Assembly: GCA_030652255.1 (NCBI GenBank)
Contig: JAUSAZ010000047.1
Coordinates: 88,017 to 152,016 of the forward strand
Direction: 5' to 3'
DNA from: Myxococcales bacterium
GTDB lineage: Bacteria; Myxococcota_A; Polyangia; Polyangiales; Ga0077539
DNA: 64,000 nt
Shown: in pieces, positions 8,032 to 16,974 of the stretch
Position numbering within the stretch: position 1 is the first letter of the stretch
Layout of the letters: every line of letters starts with the position of its first letter
Notes under the pieces: generated by a model
The model's database searches: none
The model's input: only the letters and a program-made list of their open reading frames with translations
What the model was told of the DNA's origin: nothing
Position numbers and translations under genes: made by a program

Positions 8032-8440
8032 GTCCCCGCAGCAGCAGCTCCCGCTCACCGCCAAGGGTTCCCGGGGCGGGGCCCGTCCCGTCGAGGTCGG
8101 TCAGAACCTTGAGCACGAGCTGAAGCGCGCGCTCGGCGCCCTGCCCGGCGTCACGCTTTGGCGCAACCCCAAGGTGAAGGCCTTCACAGTGGAGGGGAAG
8201 CCCATCCTCACCGGCATCGCGGGCAAGGGCGCGCCCGACTTCCTGGCGGAGATCCGCACGCGCTCCGGCGTCGTCGCGTGCGTGTGGCTGGAGACCAAGG
8301 CGGGCGAGGGGGAGCTCAACCCCGACCAGCGGGACTGGCATGCCGCGGCGAAGCGCGAGGGCCGGCACGTCCGCGTCATCCGCACCCCCGACGACGCCCT
8401 CGAGGTCGTGAGGGAGTTCCAGGCCGGTGCGCGCGCATGA
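8018..8440 (+). CDS. VRR-NUC domain nuclease
   Basis: 140 residues from a GTG five bases after an AGGAGGT site (8006-8012). Residues about 28 to 138 fit the VRR-NUC fold of the PD-(D/E)XK superfamily: G-K-G-A-PDFLAEI followed by a beta strand with E-x-K (WLETKAGEGELNPDQRDWHA), then a final strand ending in RVIRTPDDALEVV. Stand-alone phage members cut branched DNA such as Holliday junctions. Position between a helicase and the primase supports a role in replication-recombination. Confidence 0.87.
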   Translation: MQPGKSPQQQLPLTAKGSRGGARPVEVGQNLEHELKRALGALPGVTLWRNPKVKAFTVEGKPILTGIAGKGAPDFLAEIRTRSGVVACVWLETKAGEGELNPDQRDWHAAAKREGRHVRVIRTPDDALEVVREFQAGARA

Positions 8441-10389
8441 ACGCACCCCGCACCCCGCCCGCGATGCCCCGCACGAAGAAGGATCCGTGGGAGGGCCTCG
8501 CGATGGAGGCGCAGGCCGGCGCGCTCACCGCGAAGGGCTGGCCCGGCATCTCGCACGCCCACGGCGACGTGCGCCTCCAGCTCGGCGCGGTGGTCGCGCT
8601 CGCGGTGGGAGGGCCCGCGGCCATGGCCGCGCTCGAGGCGCTCCAGCGGACCTACGGCGAGCTCCCGAAGGCGCCGTGCTGGACCGAGGGGAGCGGCCGC
8701 CGGGTGATCCTGTTCGGGCACCCCACGGTGCTCGACGCGACGACCGGCCACCGCGCCCTCGCGCCGCGGCTGCGCGCGGCCCCCAACCTCTTCGGCGCCG
8801 CCCCGGGCGCGGCCCTGCTCACCACGGGGGACGAGCTGCTCCCCGGTTCGCACAGCGACGTCTGGCGCCGGTGGAAGGACACCGCCCACCCGGCGACCAC
8901 GGACCTGCCCGAGCTGCCCGGGTGGCTCGCCGACCTCGTGCGCGAGCCCCACAAGGCCCACGAGGCGCGCGCCCGGCACGACGACGAGCACGAGCCGATC
9001 GCCTGCACCGATGTCGGCAACGCTGAGCGCCTGGCCGCGCGGCACGGCGCCGACATCCGGTGGTGCGAGACGTGGGGGCACTGGCTCGCGTGGGATGGCA
9101 AGCACTGGAAGCGCGACGACTCCGGCGAGGTCACCCGCCGCGCCGTCGACGCCGTGCGGATGATCGGCGCCGAGGCCTCCCGCTGCACCCGCGAGGACGA
9201 CCGGAAGCGGCTGCTCGCGCACGCGATCAAGAGCGAGTCGGCGGGGAAGATCACCGCCATGCTCCAGCTGCTCAAGGCGCAGCCCGGCATCAGCGTGGGC
9301 CCCGAGGCCTTCGACACGAACCCCTGGCTCCTCAACTGCGCCAACGGATCGATCGACCTGCGCGACGGCACCCTCCACCCGCACCTGCGCGCGGACCTCT
9401 GCACGAAGTACTCGCCTGTCGCCTTCCGGCCAGGTGCAGCCCGGCCCGTCTTCAATGCGTTCCTCGCGAAGGTGCAGCCCGACCCCGAGGTGCGCGCCTA
9501 CCTCCAGCGCCTCGCCGGGTACGCCGCCACCGGGACCATCCGCGACCACGTGCTGCCGATCCACTACGGCACGGGCGGCAACGGCAAGGGCGCCTTCACC
9601 AACGCGCTGCTGCACGCGCTCGGCACCTACGCCTCCCAGGTCCCCAACGACCTGCTCATGGCCAAGGAGCGCGAGGCGCACCCCACGGACAAGGCCACCC
9701 TGCGCGGCCTGCGCTTCGCGAGCTGCTCGGAGACGGGGAAGGGCAAGGCCCTCGACGAGGCCCAGGTGAAGCTCCTCACCGGCGGCGACCCCATCTCCGC
9801 GCGCGTGATGCACGGCGACTTCTTCACCTTCTTCCCGACGCACACGCTCTGGCTGTCCACCAACAACCGGCCCCGCATCCGGGAGACCTCCAACGGCATC
9901 TGGCGCCGCGTCGCCCTGATCCCCTGGACGGTGGAGATCCCCGAGGCCGAGCAGGACCACGCGCTCGGGGACAAGCTCCGCGCCGAGGAGGAGGGCGTGC
10001 TCGACTTCATCGTCGAGGGCGCCGCCCTCTGGTTCCGCGATGGGCTCCGCCCGCCCCACGCCGTCCAGGTCGCGACGCAGGAGTACCGCGCCGAGTCCGA
10101 CTGGCTCACCGAGTACCTCAGCGCCACCTGCACGAAGGAACCCGAGCGCCCGGGCGGCGTCGCCCCCATGGTGCTCGCCGGCGCGCTCTACAAGGCCTAC
10201 CAGGCATGGTGTGAGAAGGCGGGCAAGGACCCGGTCTCACAGACCGCCTTCGGCCGCACCATGGCGGACGTCGGCTGGGAGAAGAAGAACCGCGCCGGGT
10301 ATCCGTGGTACCTGGGGCTGCGCCTCCTCTCCGACCTCGAGCTCCGCGACCAGCTCACCCGGGAGGAGGGGTCATGCGACGAGGAGTAG
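8437..10389 (+). CDS. P4/D5-type primase-helicase
   Basis: 650 residues; the ATG overlaps the upstream stop. The C-terminal half is a D5_N plus superfamily-3 helicase: Walker A is GTGGNGKG near residue 377 and a sensor-like STNNRPRI follows near 475. The N-terminal 180 residues are where P4-type proteins carry a primase-polymerase domain, but I do not see a clear catalytic triad, so that domain is divergent or degraded. This is the likely replicative helicase that opens the phage origin. It ends within a repeat block that may be that origin. Confidence 0.88.
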   Translation: MNAPRTPPAMPRTKKDPWEGLAMEAQAGALTAKGWPGISHAHGDVRLQLGAVVALAVGGPAAMAALEALQRTYGELPKAPCWTEGSGRRVILFGHPTVLDATTGHRALAPRLRAAPNLFGAAPGAALLTTGDELLPGSHSDVWRRWKDTAHPATTDLPELPGWLADLVREPHKAHEARARHDDEHEPIACTDVGNAERLAARHGADIRWCETWGHWLAWDGKHWKRDDSGEVTRRAVDAVRMIGAEASRCTREDDRKRLLAHAIKSESAGKITAMLQLLKAQPGISVGPEAFDTNPWLLNCANGSIDLRDGTLHPHLRADLCTKYSPVAFRPGAARPVFNAFLAKVQPDPEVRAYLQRLAGYAATGTIRDHVLPIHYGTGGNGKGAFTNALLHALGTYASQVPNDLLMAKEREAHPTDKATLRGLRFASCSETGKGKALDEAQVKLLTGGDPISARVMHGDFFTFFPTHTLWLSTNNRPRIRETSNGIWRRVALIPWTVEIPEAEQDHALGDKLRAEEEGVLDFIVEGAALWFRDGLRPPHAVQVATQEYRAESDWLTEYLSATCTKEPERPGGVAPMVLAGALYKAYQAWCEKAGKDPVSQTAFGRTMADVGWEKKNRAGYPWYLGLRLLSDLELRDQLTREEGSCDEE

Positions 10390-10520
10390 AGGGTAGAGAG
10401 TCTGAGAGGGTCGCCACGGTTTCCGCGTACATGCGCGCGCACATCCGCGTTTTATGTATATTCCCTCTACTAACCCTCTACTCTCTACAGGGGTCTAACT
10501 CTCTCCAGAAGGGAGAGGGG
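10385..10520. other. Repeat-rich, AT-richer block: candidate replication origin
   Basis: This is the start of a 305-base gap (10390-10694). The left arm AGTAGAGGGTAGAGAGT (10385-10401) contains the primase stop. On the right are two inverted copies, CCCTCTACT at 10463-10471 and 10474-10482, plus ACTCTCTAC (10480-10488), the complement of GTAGAGAGT. Between them is the only AT-rich pocket nearby (TTTTATGTATATT, near 10450-10462). A small CTCTC/GAGAG hairpin follows at about 10499-10516. Inverted iterons plus an AT-rich pocket next to the replicative helicase suggest an origin. The remaining 10521-10694 shows no gene. Confidence 0.45.
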
Positions 10521-10694
10521 ATTGGGGTTGGGATCCGATCCGGCGCGCGCTCCGGTCAGGAAGGCCCTCTGACCCGTCCCGACCTGCTCCCGGGCTCTGC
10601 AGGGGCTCCTGGCGCCCTCCAGGGGGCCGTTGCGAGCCGTCGCCACACCAGCGGCATTCGACACCTTCCCGCGTGCGGGCGGAGGGCAGCGGTG

Positions 10695-11015
10695 ATGGCG
10701 TGCGGGGAAGTTCCAGGGCGTTCTGCGCGGCCCAAGGCCGCCACGCACCGCGCATGGTCCGCCGCCCAGGCCGCGGCCGGCCGTTGCACCCGCTGCGCAA
10801 CCGGCGTCCCCGCCGAGGGGCGTCGCCGGTGCGAGCGCTGCACGGAGGCCAACCGCGTCGAGCAGAAGGGCCGCGCCGAGGGCCGCGAGCTCGCGGGCCG
10901 GTGCTCGCGGTGCGGCCGCGGGGTGCGACGACAGGGCAGGCGCTGCGCACGGTGCGCGGCGAGGGACAACCGGGCGCAGCTGGCGCGCCGGGCGACGAGA
11001 GGGACGAGCAAGTGA
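10695..11015 (+). CDS. Small Cys-rich (zinc-ribbon-like) basic protein
   Basis: 106 residues from an ATG at 10695 (a GTG one codon earlier is also possible). Two halves each contain paired CxxC motifs (CTRC...CERC and CSRC...CARC), separated by a charged helix, and the protein is strongly Arg-rich. This fits a two-zinc nucleic-acid-binding protein. The stop overlaps the GTG of the next gene. It may be a late-gene activator or terminase helper given its position before the packaging genes, but no family is recognised. Confidence 0.6.
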   Translation: MACGEVPGRSARPKAATHRAWSAAQAAAGRCTRCATGVPAEGRRRCERCTEANRVEQKGRAEGRELAGRCSRCGRGVRRQGRRCARCAARDNRAQLARRATRGTSK

Positions 11016-11857
11016 GCGATCTGTTGCCCTGCTGCCAGGCCACCGCGGCCTACGTCCGCGCGCACGCCGTCGCCGCGAGCTGCCCCGACTGCGGCGAGCA
11101 GTACGGCCCCATCGACCGGGTGGCCCTCGTGCCCGCGGCGCCGACGGTCGAGGCCTACGCCCCACGGCGAGGGTCGCAGCCGGGGGCGCAGCCCGACGCG
11201 CGGGTGCAGGTGGCCGACGAGGGGCGACTGCGTGTGCCGACGTCGGAGACGGGCGAGTCCATCGAGCGCCCGTCTCGGCCCGGCCGGGTGACCAGCGTCG
11301 AGGACGCCGAGCTCGTGCGCGTGCGGCGGCTGCTCTGCGACCTGCGCCCCGATCGCGGGGGACCGCTCGGGTGGGCGCCTGATGGGCAGCCCCCGGCGCC
11401 GGGCGGGAGCAACTGGACGCCGGTGCTCAGGGTACAGACGTCGCCCGATGTCCCGAGCATCCTCCCCGGGGCGTTCGCATCGCAGGCCCCGGAGTCCCGC
11501 GCGCCCCGGCTCGACCCTGACTCCACGCTCGGCTGGCTCCAGCGCCACGGCACGCTTGCGGCGGGCCTGCGGGCGCTCTACGCCCTCTGCGCCGAGGCCC
11601 GGGCGCCCGTCGACGTGCGGGCGCGGTGGGCGGCGCTGCCGGGCCGGGAGCGGCTGGCGGGCGTGGTGGTCTACGGCCGCAAGCTCGTGCTCGCTGCGAT
11701 GGCCGAGTGGTGGCGGGAGAGCCCGCCGGTGGATGAAGAGGCGCTGCGGTCGGCGCAGGTCGCGGCCGTGGCTAGCTTCGTGGCGCGGGAAGCGGAGCGC
11801 GCGTCGGTGGCGACGGGTGAGGCGCTGGCCGAGGTGCGCGGTAGGATGGCGCCGTGA
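11012..11857 (+). CDS. Hypothetical protein with N-terminal Cys motif
   Basis: 281 residues from a GTG overlapping the previous stop. The N-terminus has CC and CPDC (residues about 7 to 27), which could bind a metal. The middle is Pro/Gly-rich and poorly ordered. The C-terminal 110 residues are helical (TLGWLQRHGTLAAGLRALYA, then RERLAGVVVYGRKLVLAAMA). No family is recognised. It is coupled to both neighbours by overlapping start/stop codons. Confidence 0.55.
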   Translation: MSDLLPCCQATAAYVRAHAVAASCPDCGEQYGPIDRVALVPAAPTVEAYAPRRGSQPGAQPDARVQVADEGRLRVPTSETGESIERPSRPGRVTSVEDAELVRVRRLLCDLRPDRGGPLGWAPDGQPPAPGGSNWTPVLRVQTSPDVPSILPGAFASQAPESRAPRLDPDSTLGWLQRHGTLAAGLRALYALCAEARAPVDVRARWAALPGRERLAGVVVYGRKLVLAAMAEWWRESPPVDEEALRSAQVAAVASFVAREAERASVATGEALAEVRGRMAP

Positions 11858-12609
11858 GCAACTACGACCCGAACAGCGTCCGACTCACCATCGACGGCGT
11901 GCCCTTCGACGGGTTCGCGACGGTGGAGCTCGGGGAGCTGACACCGACGAGCACTGTGCTGGAGTCGATGCGGCGCCAGCTCGAAGGCGTCCTTGAGCAG
12001 GAATACGAAGATGCCCCGCCGACCGGGGTGGTGGACTCACTCGGTCGCGTGCGCGGCACGGTCGTGACCGGGCGACGACGAGGTGCGATCATCGGCACGT
12101 CTCCGAGCGTACCCACCCTCGCCACCCGCGCGGACCTCGAGCGGGCTGGCCTTGGGATCATCGGCGAGCAGGCCGCGCGGCTGTTGGATGGCATGGCGAC
12201 GACCACGTACCGCGCCGGTTACGTCTCGCCGATGCAGGCGGGCGCCGACGGCACCGCGCTCGCGCGGATGACCACGGTGGTTACTGAGGCCTCGGCCGCA
12301 TCGATCCTGCGTCGCCCCTACGGAGGGCTCCGCGATATCACCGAGGTCGCCCGCGCGGCGCTCGGGTTCGACGTGGACGTCGAGGTCTCTGCCGTCGCTG
12401 GGGATGGCGTCGTGCGGGTCACCATCACCCGCGCCGACGCGGGGGCCCTCACCGCTGCGGAGATTCGGGCCGCGAGGGTGCGCCTGCGCCGGGTGATGCC
12501 CGTGGCCGTACGCGTTGACGTGCTGACCTCCGACGTGCCCCTCTGGCTGCGCATGACCGCCCGCACCGCGCTGGACTGGATGATCCGCCGCGCCCGCCGG
12601 GGCGCTTGA
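11854..12609 (+). CDS. Hypothetical phage protein, YDPN-type N-terminus
   Basis: 251 residues from a GTG overlapping the upstream stop. It begins VSNYDPNSVRLTIDGVPFDG, which recalls the first strand of Mu-type DUF3277 tail-tube proteins, but the rest does not follow that family. Residues about 55 to 150 are mixed, and 150 to 250 contain alternating strands and an Arg-rich terminal helix. The gene lies before the terminase, far from the tail operon, so a structural role is doubtful. Function unknown. Confidence 0.55.
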   Translation: MSNYDPNSVRLTIDGVPFDGFATVELGELTPTSTVLESMRRQLEGVLEQEYEDAPPTGVVDSLGRVRGTVVTGRRRGAIIGTSPSVPTLATRADLERAGLGIIGEQAARLLDGMATTTYRAGYVSPMQAGADGTALARMTTVVTEASAASILRRPYGGLRDITEVARAALGFDVDVEVSAVAGDGVVRVTITRADAGALTAAEIRAARVRLRRVMPVAVRVDVLTSDVPLWLRMTARTALDWMIRRARRGA

Positions 12610-12634
12610 CACCCACCCCTGCCCGGTGTCCAAT
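12606..12634 (+). promoter_or_regulatory. Candidate sigma70-type promoter for the late genes
   Basis: A perfect -35 hexamer TTGACA (12606-12611) is followed after exactly 17 bases by TCCAAT (12629-12634), which matches four of six -10 positions. It lies in the only gap of more than 100 bases before the packaging and head genes (12610-12734), so it could drive the late operon. The -35 overlaps the stop of the preceding gene. Confidence 0.5.
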
Positions 12635-12734
12635 GCGGCAATCGGGCTACCGCTACCAGCGGTCGACGTGCGTCCGGCGCTCTTGAGCACCTGCACCGAC
12701 CCAGCGAGCGAGTGACCCGTCACCCCCTCCCCGC

Positions 12735-12995
12735 ATGCCGCCCACCTGGCTCTCCGTCGACGCGTTCCGTCGGCTCCGCTGCCTCCAGGTGCGCCGCGCC
12801 CGCATGGTGCTCGCCGCCTGGGAAGCGGCGTGGCGCGCCTACGACGCCAACCCGCCCGCGGCCCTCGTTCCGGATGTCCCCCGCGTGCGGCGGGTGAAGG
12901 GACGCCGCGGACCCCCCGCTCTCCAGGTGCTCGCCGCCGACGTCGCCGCGCTCTACGCGCTCGACGTGGCAGACGTGCACCAGCTCGCTGCCTGA
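12735..12995 (+). CDS. Small basic hypothetical protein before terminase
   Basis: 86 residues, helical and Arg-rich (FRRLRCLQVRRARMVLAAWE), ending in a second helix (LQVLAADVAALYALDVADVH). It is the first gene after the candidate late promoter. No family is recognised. Its small size, charge and place before the terminase genes would fit a DNA-binding packaging accessory, but this is inference from position only. Confidence 0.5.
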   Translation: MPPTWLSVDAFRRLRCLQVRRARMVLAAWEAAWRAYDANPPAALVPDVPRVRRVKGRRGPPALQVLAADVAALYALDVADVHQLAA

Positions 12996-13002
12996 GGACA
13001 CC

Positions 13003-13380
13003 ATGCCGAAGCCCGACAACACCCTGAACACCGAAGCCCTCGCCGCGACCATCCGCGAGCTCGAGGAGAGCAACGCCACCCTGGCGCAGCGCGTGGGCGA
13101 GCTCAGCGCCGACGTCGAGGCGCGCGACGCCGCCCTGGCGCAGCGCGACCACGGCATCGACCAGCTGAACCGCCAGATCGAGGAGTTGGCGCACCGCTGC
13201 GACGCCAGCGCCCGCGAGGTCGAAGGGCTCCACGACGAACTGCGCCGCCGCGCCTCGGGCGCCCCGCTCGCCCTCGACATCACCGCGCTGCTCGACCTGC
13301 ACCGCATCTCGGGCGAGGAGCGCTACCTCGCGACGGCGCGCCGCCTCGGCGACGAGCTCGCCGCGCAGCACGACGACTGA
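13003..13380 (+). CDS. Coiled-coil protein before terminase
   Basis: 125 residues; about 12 to 82 form one long coiled coil with regular heptads (ALAATIRELEESNATLAQRV, then RDAALAQRDHGIDQLNRQIE). The C-terminal 40 residues form a small helical cap. Seven bases separate it from the previous gene and six from the small terminase gene. No family is recognised. An oligomeric helper of packaging is possible. Confidence 0.6.
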   Translation: MPKPDNTLNTEALAATIRELEESNATLAQRVGELSADVEARDAALAQRDHGIDQLNRQIEELAHRCDASAREVEGLHDELRRRASGAPLALDITALLDLHRISGEERYLATARRLGDELAAQHDD

Positions 13381-13386
13381 TCTCCC

Positions 13387-13965
13387 ATGTCCCGCCCACT
13401 CACCTACGACGCGGGCCTCCATGAGCGCGTCACCGAGGCGCTCAGGAAGGGCGCCACGATGCGCGACGCGGTCGCTGTCGCGGGCGGCGAGTGGCGGACG
13501 TTCTGCCGCTGGCTGAAGGCCGGGCGGATCGCCCTAGAGAACGCCGCGCGCGCCCCCGGCGTGAAGCTCCGCGCGGGCGGCGACCCTCGCTTCTCCGACC
13601 TCGCCCGCGACGTCGACCGGGCCCTGCGCGAGAGCGACGTCGCGCTGGTGGGTATGATCCGCGCGGCCGCCCAGGGCCTGCCCAGGGTCGAGGCCGCGGA
13701 CGGCCGGCCCGAGCAGCGCGCCATCCCCGGCGACTGGAGGGCCGCCGCGTTCCTGTTGGAGTTCCGCGCGGGCGCCCCGCTCCGGCGCGCGCAGCTCACG
13801 AAGACGAAGGCCGAGGCCGAGGTCGCAACGAAGCGCGCCGACGGCAGCCTGGTCGACAAGCACGACGTCACCAGCGGCGGCAAGCCGATCGGTGACCTGA
13901 CCATGGAGGAGATCGATGCGCGCATCGCCGCGGCCGAGCAGCGCCGCCGCGATCGCGGCGACTGA
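13387..13965 (+). CDS. terS: Small terminase subunit (TerS-like)
   Basis: 192 residues. The N-terminal 45 residues contain a helix-turn-helix of the terminase small-subunit type (ALRKGATMRDAVAVAGGEWR, then TFCRWLKAGR). A helical oligomerisation region follows, with an acidic/basic C-terminal tail (MEEIDARIAAAEQRRRDRGD). In this family the protein recognises the packaging site and regulates the large subunit. It lies directly upstream of, and overlaps by 50 bases, the large terminase gene. The call rests on context plus the HTH. Confidence 0.72.
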   Translation: MSRPLTYDAGLHERVTEALRKGATMRDAVAVAGGEWRTFCRWLKAGRIALENAARAPGVKLRAGGDPRFSDLARDVDRALRESDVALVGMIRAAAQGLPRVEAADGRPEQRAIPGDWRAAAFLLEFRAGAPLRRAQLTKTKAEAEVATKRADGSLVDKHDVTSGGKPIGDLTMEEIDARIAAAEQRRRDRGD

Positions 13966-15523
13966 GCTCCGCGCGCTGAAGGCGGAGAAGCTCCGCCGCC
14001 TCGAGGCCGAGGAGCGGGCCTCCGAGACGCTGCTGGAGTACGTCCCGCGGGTCTCACCGGGCTACCTCGCCCCGGAGCACCTGGCGCGGGTCGCCGAGCT
14101 CTTCGACCGCATCCGCCGCGGCGAGCGCGTGCGGGCCTGCGTGTCGGTCCCGACCCAGCACGGCAAGACCGAGCTGGTGCTCCACGGCATCGCGCAGATC
14201 CTCGGCCAGCACCCCACCTGGCCGGTCATCTACTCGACCTACCAGAAGGAGCAGACCAACGAGAAGTCGTACCGGTGCCGCGCCATCGCGCGCGCCGCCG
14301 GCGTCGACCTCGCCGCCGACCGGCAGAACCTCAGCATGTGGCGGACGGCCGCCGGCGGGGGCTGCCTGTTCACCAGCGTCGACGGCCCCGGCTCGGGCCA
14401 GCCCGCGGCGCTCGGGGTTATCGACGACCCCTACAAGAACCGCGAGGCGGCGCTCTCCGAGGCGACGCGGCGCTCGGTCCGCTCGCACATGAGCTCGGTG
14501 ATCCTCCAGCGCGGGCAGGAGGGCATGAGCCTCCTGGTGATCCACACCCGCTGGTGCGACCCGGACCTCATCGGGGAGATCGAGGCGGGCGCGTTCGGCG
14601 AGGGGTGGGAGATCATCAACCTCCCGATGCTCGGGGAGCTCGACGCGCGCGGGAAGCTCGTCCCGTCGCCGCGCCCCTACACCACCGCGACCCACGTCCT
14701 CAACCCGCGGCGGGAGCTGCCCGACGGCCGCGCCTTCGGCTGGACCCTGGAGGGCGCGGTCGCGCACCTCTGCAACACCCCCGAGGCCGAGGCCGAGGCG
14801 ATGCTCCAGGGCAAGCCCCGGCGCAGCGTCGACGGCGCCCTCTGGACCTGGGACCACATCGTCCCCTGGCGGGTGCCGGTGGCGCCCTCGCTCTCCCGGT
14901 GCGAGGTCTACGTCGACCCCAACCAGAGCGACGAGGCCCGCGCGGCGAAGGCCGACGACGCGGGCGTGGTGACCATCGCCCGGGGCGCCGACGGCCGGGG
15001 CTACGTGCTCGACGACGCGAGCGCGCACGCAGGGGTCAAGGGCTGGGTCGGGCGCGCGGTGGCGAGCTACCGCAAGCACAAGGCTCACAGCATCTGCGCG
15101 GAGTCGGACGGCGGCGGCGCCCTCATCGAGGAGGCCATCGTCGGATGGCTGCTCCAGGAGGCCCTCGACAAGACCCGCGCCACCGGTCGCTACCATGAGC
15201 CCGAGCGCATCCTCGTGCGCCTGGTGAAGGTGGGCGCCCGCGGCGACAAGCGGGGCCGCGCCGAGACGGTGCGCGATCTCTACGGCGAGCCCCTCACCGG
15301 ACGCGCGAGCCTCGTGTCCCACGTGGGTCCCGGCTTCGCGGCGCTCGAGCACACGATGACCCACCACGACTACGCGACGTCGCGGGTCTCCCCGGGCTGC
15401 ATCGACGCGCTCTCGCTCGGGCTCACCGAGCTGATGCTCCAGGGCACCACGCCCGTCATCTCCCAGGAGGCCGTGCGCAAGCTCGTCGCGAGCGCCCGCG
15501 GCCTCCTCGCTCCCCGCGCATGA
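13916..15523 (+). CDS. terL: Large terminase subunit (ATPase and nuclease)
   Basis: 535 residues, a typical length. The ATPase has Walker A VPTQHGKTEL (about residues 77-86) and Walker B VIDDPYK (about 167). The nuclease half starts near 340 with YVDPNQSDEARAAKADDAG, with further acidic positions in CAESDGGG and SPGCIDALSL. This motor pumps DNA into the prohead and cuts it. The chosen ATG lies 50 bases inside the small subunit gene; no later start in frame precedes the conserved region with a better ribosome-binding site. It overlaps the portal gene. Confidence 0.93.
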   Translation: MRASPRPSSAAAIAATELRALKAEKLRRLEAEERASETLLEYVPRVSPGYLAPEHLARVAELFDRIRRGERVRACVSVPTQHGKTELVLHGIAQILGQHPTWPVIYSTYQKEQTNEKSYRCRAIARAAGVDLAADRQNLSMWRTAAGGGCLFTSVDGPGSGQPAALGVIDDPYKNREAALSEATRRSVRSHMSSVILQRGQEGMSLLVIHTRWCDPDLIGEIEAGAFGEGWEIINLPMLGELDARGKLVPSPRPYTTATHVLNPRRELPDGRAFGWTLEGAVAHLCNTPEAEAEAMLQGKPRRSVDGALWTWDHIVPWRVPVAPSLSRCEVYVDPNQSDEARAAKADDAGVVTIARGADGRGYVLDDASAHAGVKGWVGRAVASYRKHKAHSICAESDGGGALIEEAIVGWLLQEALDKTRATGRYHEPERILVRLVKVGARGDKRGRAETVRDLYGEPLTGRASLVSHVGPGFAALEHTMTHHDYATSRVSPGCIDALSLGLTELMLQGTTPVISQEAVRKLVASARGLLAPRA

Positions 15524-16974
15524 ACCCCTTCGCCCGCGCCTACTCCTACGTCCGCGGCGTCGCCGCCCGGTTCGCGAAGGCCGCGTCGCGCCTCGTGCGG
15601 CCGCGCCTGCCGGCCGACACCGGCGCGCCGGTCGTGGTGGTGCATCGCCTGGGCGAGGCGAAGAAGAAGACCGACCAGCTGCGCCCGGGCACCGCCGCCT
15701 GGGACCGCACCTTCGAGACCGTCAAGCGCATCATCTCGGCGCACGAGGCCGGCGAGTTCGCGGCGAGCGCGCTGCTCGCCGACGCCCTGGACCGCAACCC
15801 CCGCATCCACGGGGCGCTCAACAACCGCTGCCTCGGGGTGGTGGGCTCACCCTTCACCATCCTGCCCGGCCTCGGGCACAAGCAGCGCGTCGGCGCCGCC
15901 GCCAAGGCCCTCGACGCCGACTGGCCCACCATCGCCGGGGAGGAGACCGCCAGCGAGATCCTGCGCGGTCTCGTCACCATGGGGTTCTGCCTCTGCGCGG
16001 TGAACGTCGTCCGCGGCCGCGGGCGATGGATCCCGCGCCTCACGACCTGGCACCCGACCAACCTCCGCTACGACTGGGACCGCCAGTGCTTCATCGCCCT
16101 CACCGCGCAGGGCGAGGTCGAGGTGGTGCCGGGCGACGGCCGCTGGGTGCTCTTCAGCGCCGCCCGCTCGCGGCCCTGGATGCGCGGCGTACTACGCTGC
16201 CTCGGCCTCGTCGGCGAGGCCCGCGCCGCGGCGCTGCGCGACTGGAACCGCTGGTCGGAGAAGCACGGCCTCCCGATCGTCGAGCTGCAGGTGCCCGACT
16301 CGAAGGCGGAGAGCGACGACACGCAGGTCTGGTTCGACCAGATGCGCGACCTCGCGACGGACACCACCATCGTCAGCCCCCAGGGCGACGACGGGAAGGC
16401 CAGCTACAAGGTCAACCTCATCGAGCCGAAGGACCCGGCGCACGAGGGCTTCAAGACCCTGATCGAGCGCCAGGACGGCGACGTCTCCATCGCGATCGAG
16501 GGCTCCAACCTCTCCACCGAGAACGCCTCGGTGGGCGCGAAGGCCTCGGCGCAGACCGGCATCGGGGTGAAGCAGGACCTCCGCGAGGCGGACGCGTACC
16601 TGCTCGCGACGGCCTTCTACGATCAGGTGCTCCGCCTCTGGGCCCTGTGGAACTTCGGCGACGCGGACCTCGCCCCGTGGGCCGTCTACGACCCGACGCC
16701 ACCCGAGGACCTCGCGAAGCGCGCCGAGACGCAGACCGCCGCCGCCGGCATGGTCACCGCGTGGCAGGCCGCCCTCAAGACCTTCGGTGAGCAGACGCGC
16801 GAGGTCGACGTCGACGCCGTGGCCGAGGAGTACGGCGTCCGCCTCCGGGTGGTCGCCGCGCCGCCCGCCGACGACGAGGCCGACGAGGCCGACGACGAGA
16901 CCCCCGAGGTGCGCGCCGCCCACGCGAGCGCGCGCCGCTTCCTCCACCGCCAGCGCTACCGGATGGCCGCATGA
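15520..16974 (+). CDS. Portal protein, DUF935 (Mu gp29-like)
   Basis: 484 residues; ATG overlaps the terminase stop. The sequence follows DUF935: ALADALDRNPRIHGALNNR early, then a W-(I)P-like GRGRWIPRLTTWHPTNLRYD strand, the SRPWMRGVLRCL helix and the IEGSNLSTENASVGAKA region, in which the portal ring's long helix begins. Portals form the dodecameric DNA gate of the head and bind terminase. An acidic stretch (ADDEADEADDETPE) lies near 450-465, before a basic tail. Its place between terminase and protease is canonical. Confidence 0.9.
   Translation: MNPFARAYSYVRGVAARFAKAASRLVRPRLPADTGAPVVVVHRLGEAKKKTDQLRPGTAAWDRTFETVKRIISAHEAGEFAASALLADALDRNPRIHGALNNRCLGVVGSPFTILPGLGHKQRVGAAAKALDADWPTIAGEETASEILRGLVTMGFCLCAVNVVRGRGRWIPRLTTWHPTNLRYDWDRQCFIALTAQGEVEVVPGDGRWVLFSAARSRPWMRGVLRCLGLVGEARAAALRDWNRWSEKHGLPIVELQVPDSKAESDDTQVWFDQMRDLATDTTIVSPQGDDGKASYKVNLIEPKDPAHEGFKTLIERQDGDVSIAIEGSNLSTENASVGAKASAQTGIGVKQDLREADAYLLATAFYDQVLRLWALWNFGDADLAPWAVYDPTPPEDLAKRAETQTAAAGMVTAWQAALKTFGEQTREVDVDAVAEEYGVRLRVVAAPPADDEADEADDETPEVRAAHASARRFLHRQRYRMAA

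Noticed and set aside
10305..10694. Read-through frame joining the primase region to the Cys-rich small protein
   Set aside because: It passes through the repeat block with poor coding character; the ATG at 10695 fits the conserved Cys-rich part.
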